A stretch of 5,029 bases of DNA. It comes from an uncultured Elusimicrobium sp. (GTDB lineage Bacteria; Elusimicrobiota; Elusimicrobia; Elusimicrobiales; Elusimicrobiaceae). Below are positions 4,961-5,029 of this stretch, in pieces. The stretch covers positions 1 through 5,029 of the forward strand of contig CACXHA010000066.1 in NCBI GenBank assembly GCA_902767385.1, read 5' to 3'. Position 1 is the stretch's first letter; every line of letters starts with the position of its first letter. The position numbers were made by a program, and so were the translations under genes. The notes below the pieces were generated by a model. The model had not been told where the DNA came from, made no database searches, and saw only the letters and a list, made by a program, of their open reading frames with translations.

Positions 4961-5029
4961 CAAATTAGGTGCATTTCGTTGTTGCTCACTCGGTCGGATA
5001 CCTCCGCCCTATCGGGCGCGTTCCGCCAG
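4961..5029. repeat. Member of the palindromic intergenic repeat family, cut by window edge
   Basis: This stretch aligns with the left half of the 553-661 element: CAAATTAGG.TG against CAATTTAG.TG, an identical CGTTGTTGCTC core (4977-4987), then ATACCTC and a GC-rich hairpin (CGCCC-TATC-GGGCG, 5005-5018), as in the first element. The elements therefore share layout although the hairpin bases differ. It begins five bases after the T-run of the RNA terminator and continues past the window. Confidence 0.65.

Noticed and set aside
4593..4963. Minus-strand open frames of 99 and 110 codons across the orphan RNA.
   Set aside because: The products are Pro/Thr/His-rich without domains, and the flanking promoter and terminator point to plus-strand transcription. 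Few stops arise simply from the G/T-rich plus strand.

Overview
The window carries four protein genes, one probable non-coding RNA gene and several blocks of intergenic repeats. By eye the base composition is near 50% GC. The genes are GC-rich and the spaces between them are AT-rich. The lipoprotein signal peptide and the SpoIID/LytB protein in a non-sporulation setting suggest a bacterium, probably with an outer membrane. No single gene fixes the phylum. An uncultured gut-type lineage such as Elusimicrobiota is only a guess.

Layout. Positions 1-500 (minus) hold the N-terminal 166 residues of a YggS/PLPBP-family pyridoxal-phosphate protein, cut by the window edge. Positions 501-873 hold no gene. 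They contain the yggS promoter, a 47-bp exact direct repeat, an imperfect palindrome of about 109 bp, and a REP-like hairpin doublet. Positions 874-2928 (minus) encode a secreted 684-residue TPR-SpoIID/LytB protein, probably a peptidoglycan glycan-strand enzyme. A 48-bp divergent promoter separates it from lipA (2977-3864, plus), a complete lipoyl synthase with both iron-sulfur cysteine motifs. Thirteen bases after lipA a short acidic lipoprotein of unknown function begins (3878-4339). Positions 4340-4551 hold a second REP-like block, homologous to the first but mostly inverted. From 4552 a consensus promoter drives a G/U-rich transcript of about 370 nt that ends at a strong intrinsic terminator (4956). 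I could not assign it to a known RNA family. The right edge (4961-5029) is another member of the palindromic repeat family.

The genes do not form an obvious pathway: PLP homeostasis, cell-wall remodelling, lipoate synthesis and an envelope lipoprotein. What links them is expression architecture. All four have a perfect TATAAT box within 6-16 bases of the start codon, so their 5' leaders should be absent or extremely short. lipA and the lipoprotein gene both show TATAAT-N6-ATG with no Shine-Dalgarno sequence, the layout expected for leaderless mRNAs. The most interesting items are the orphan structured RNA, this leaderless layout, and the symmetric divergent spoIID/lipA promoter.
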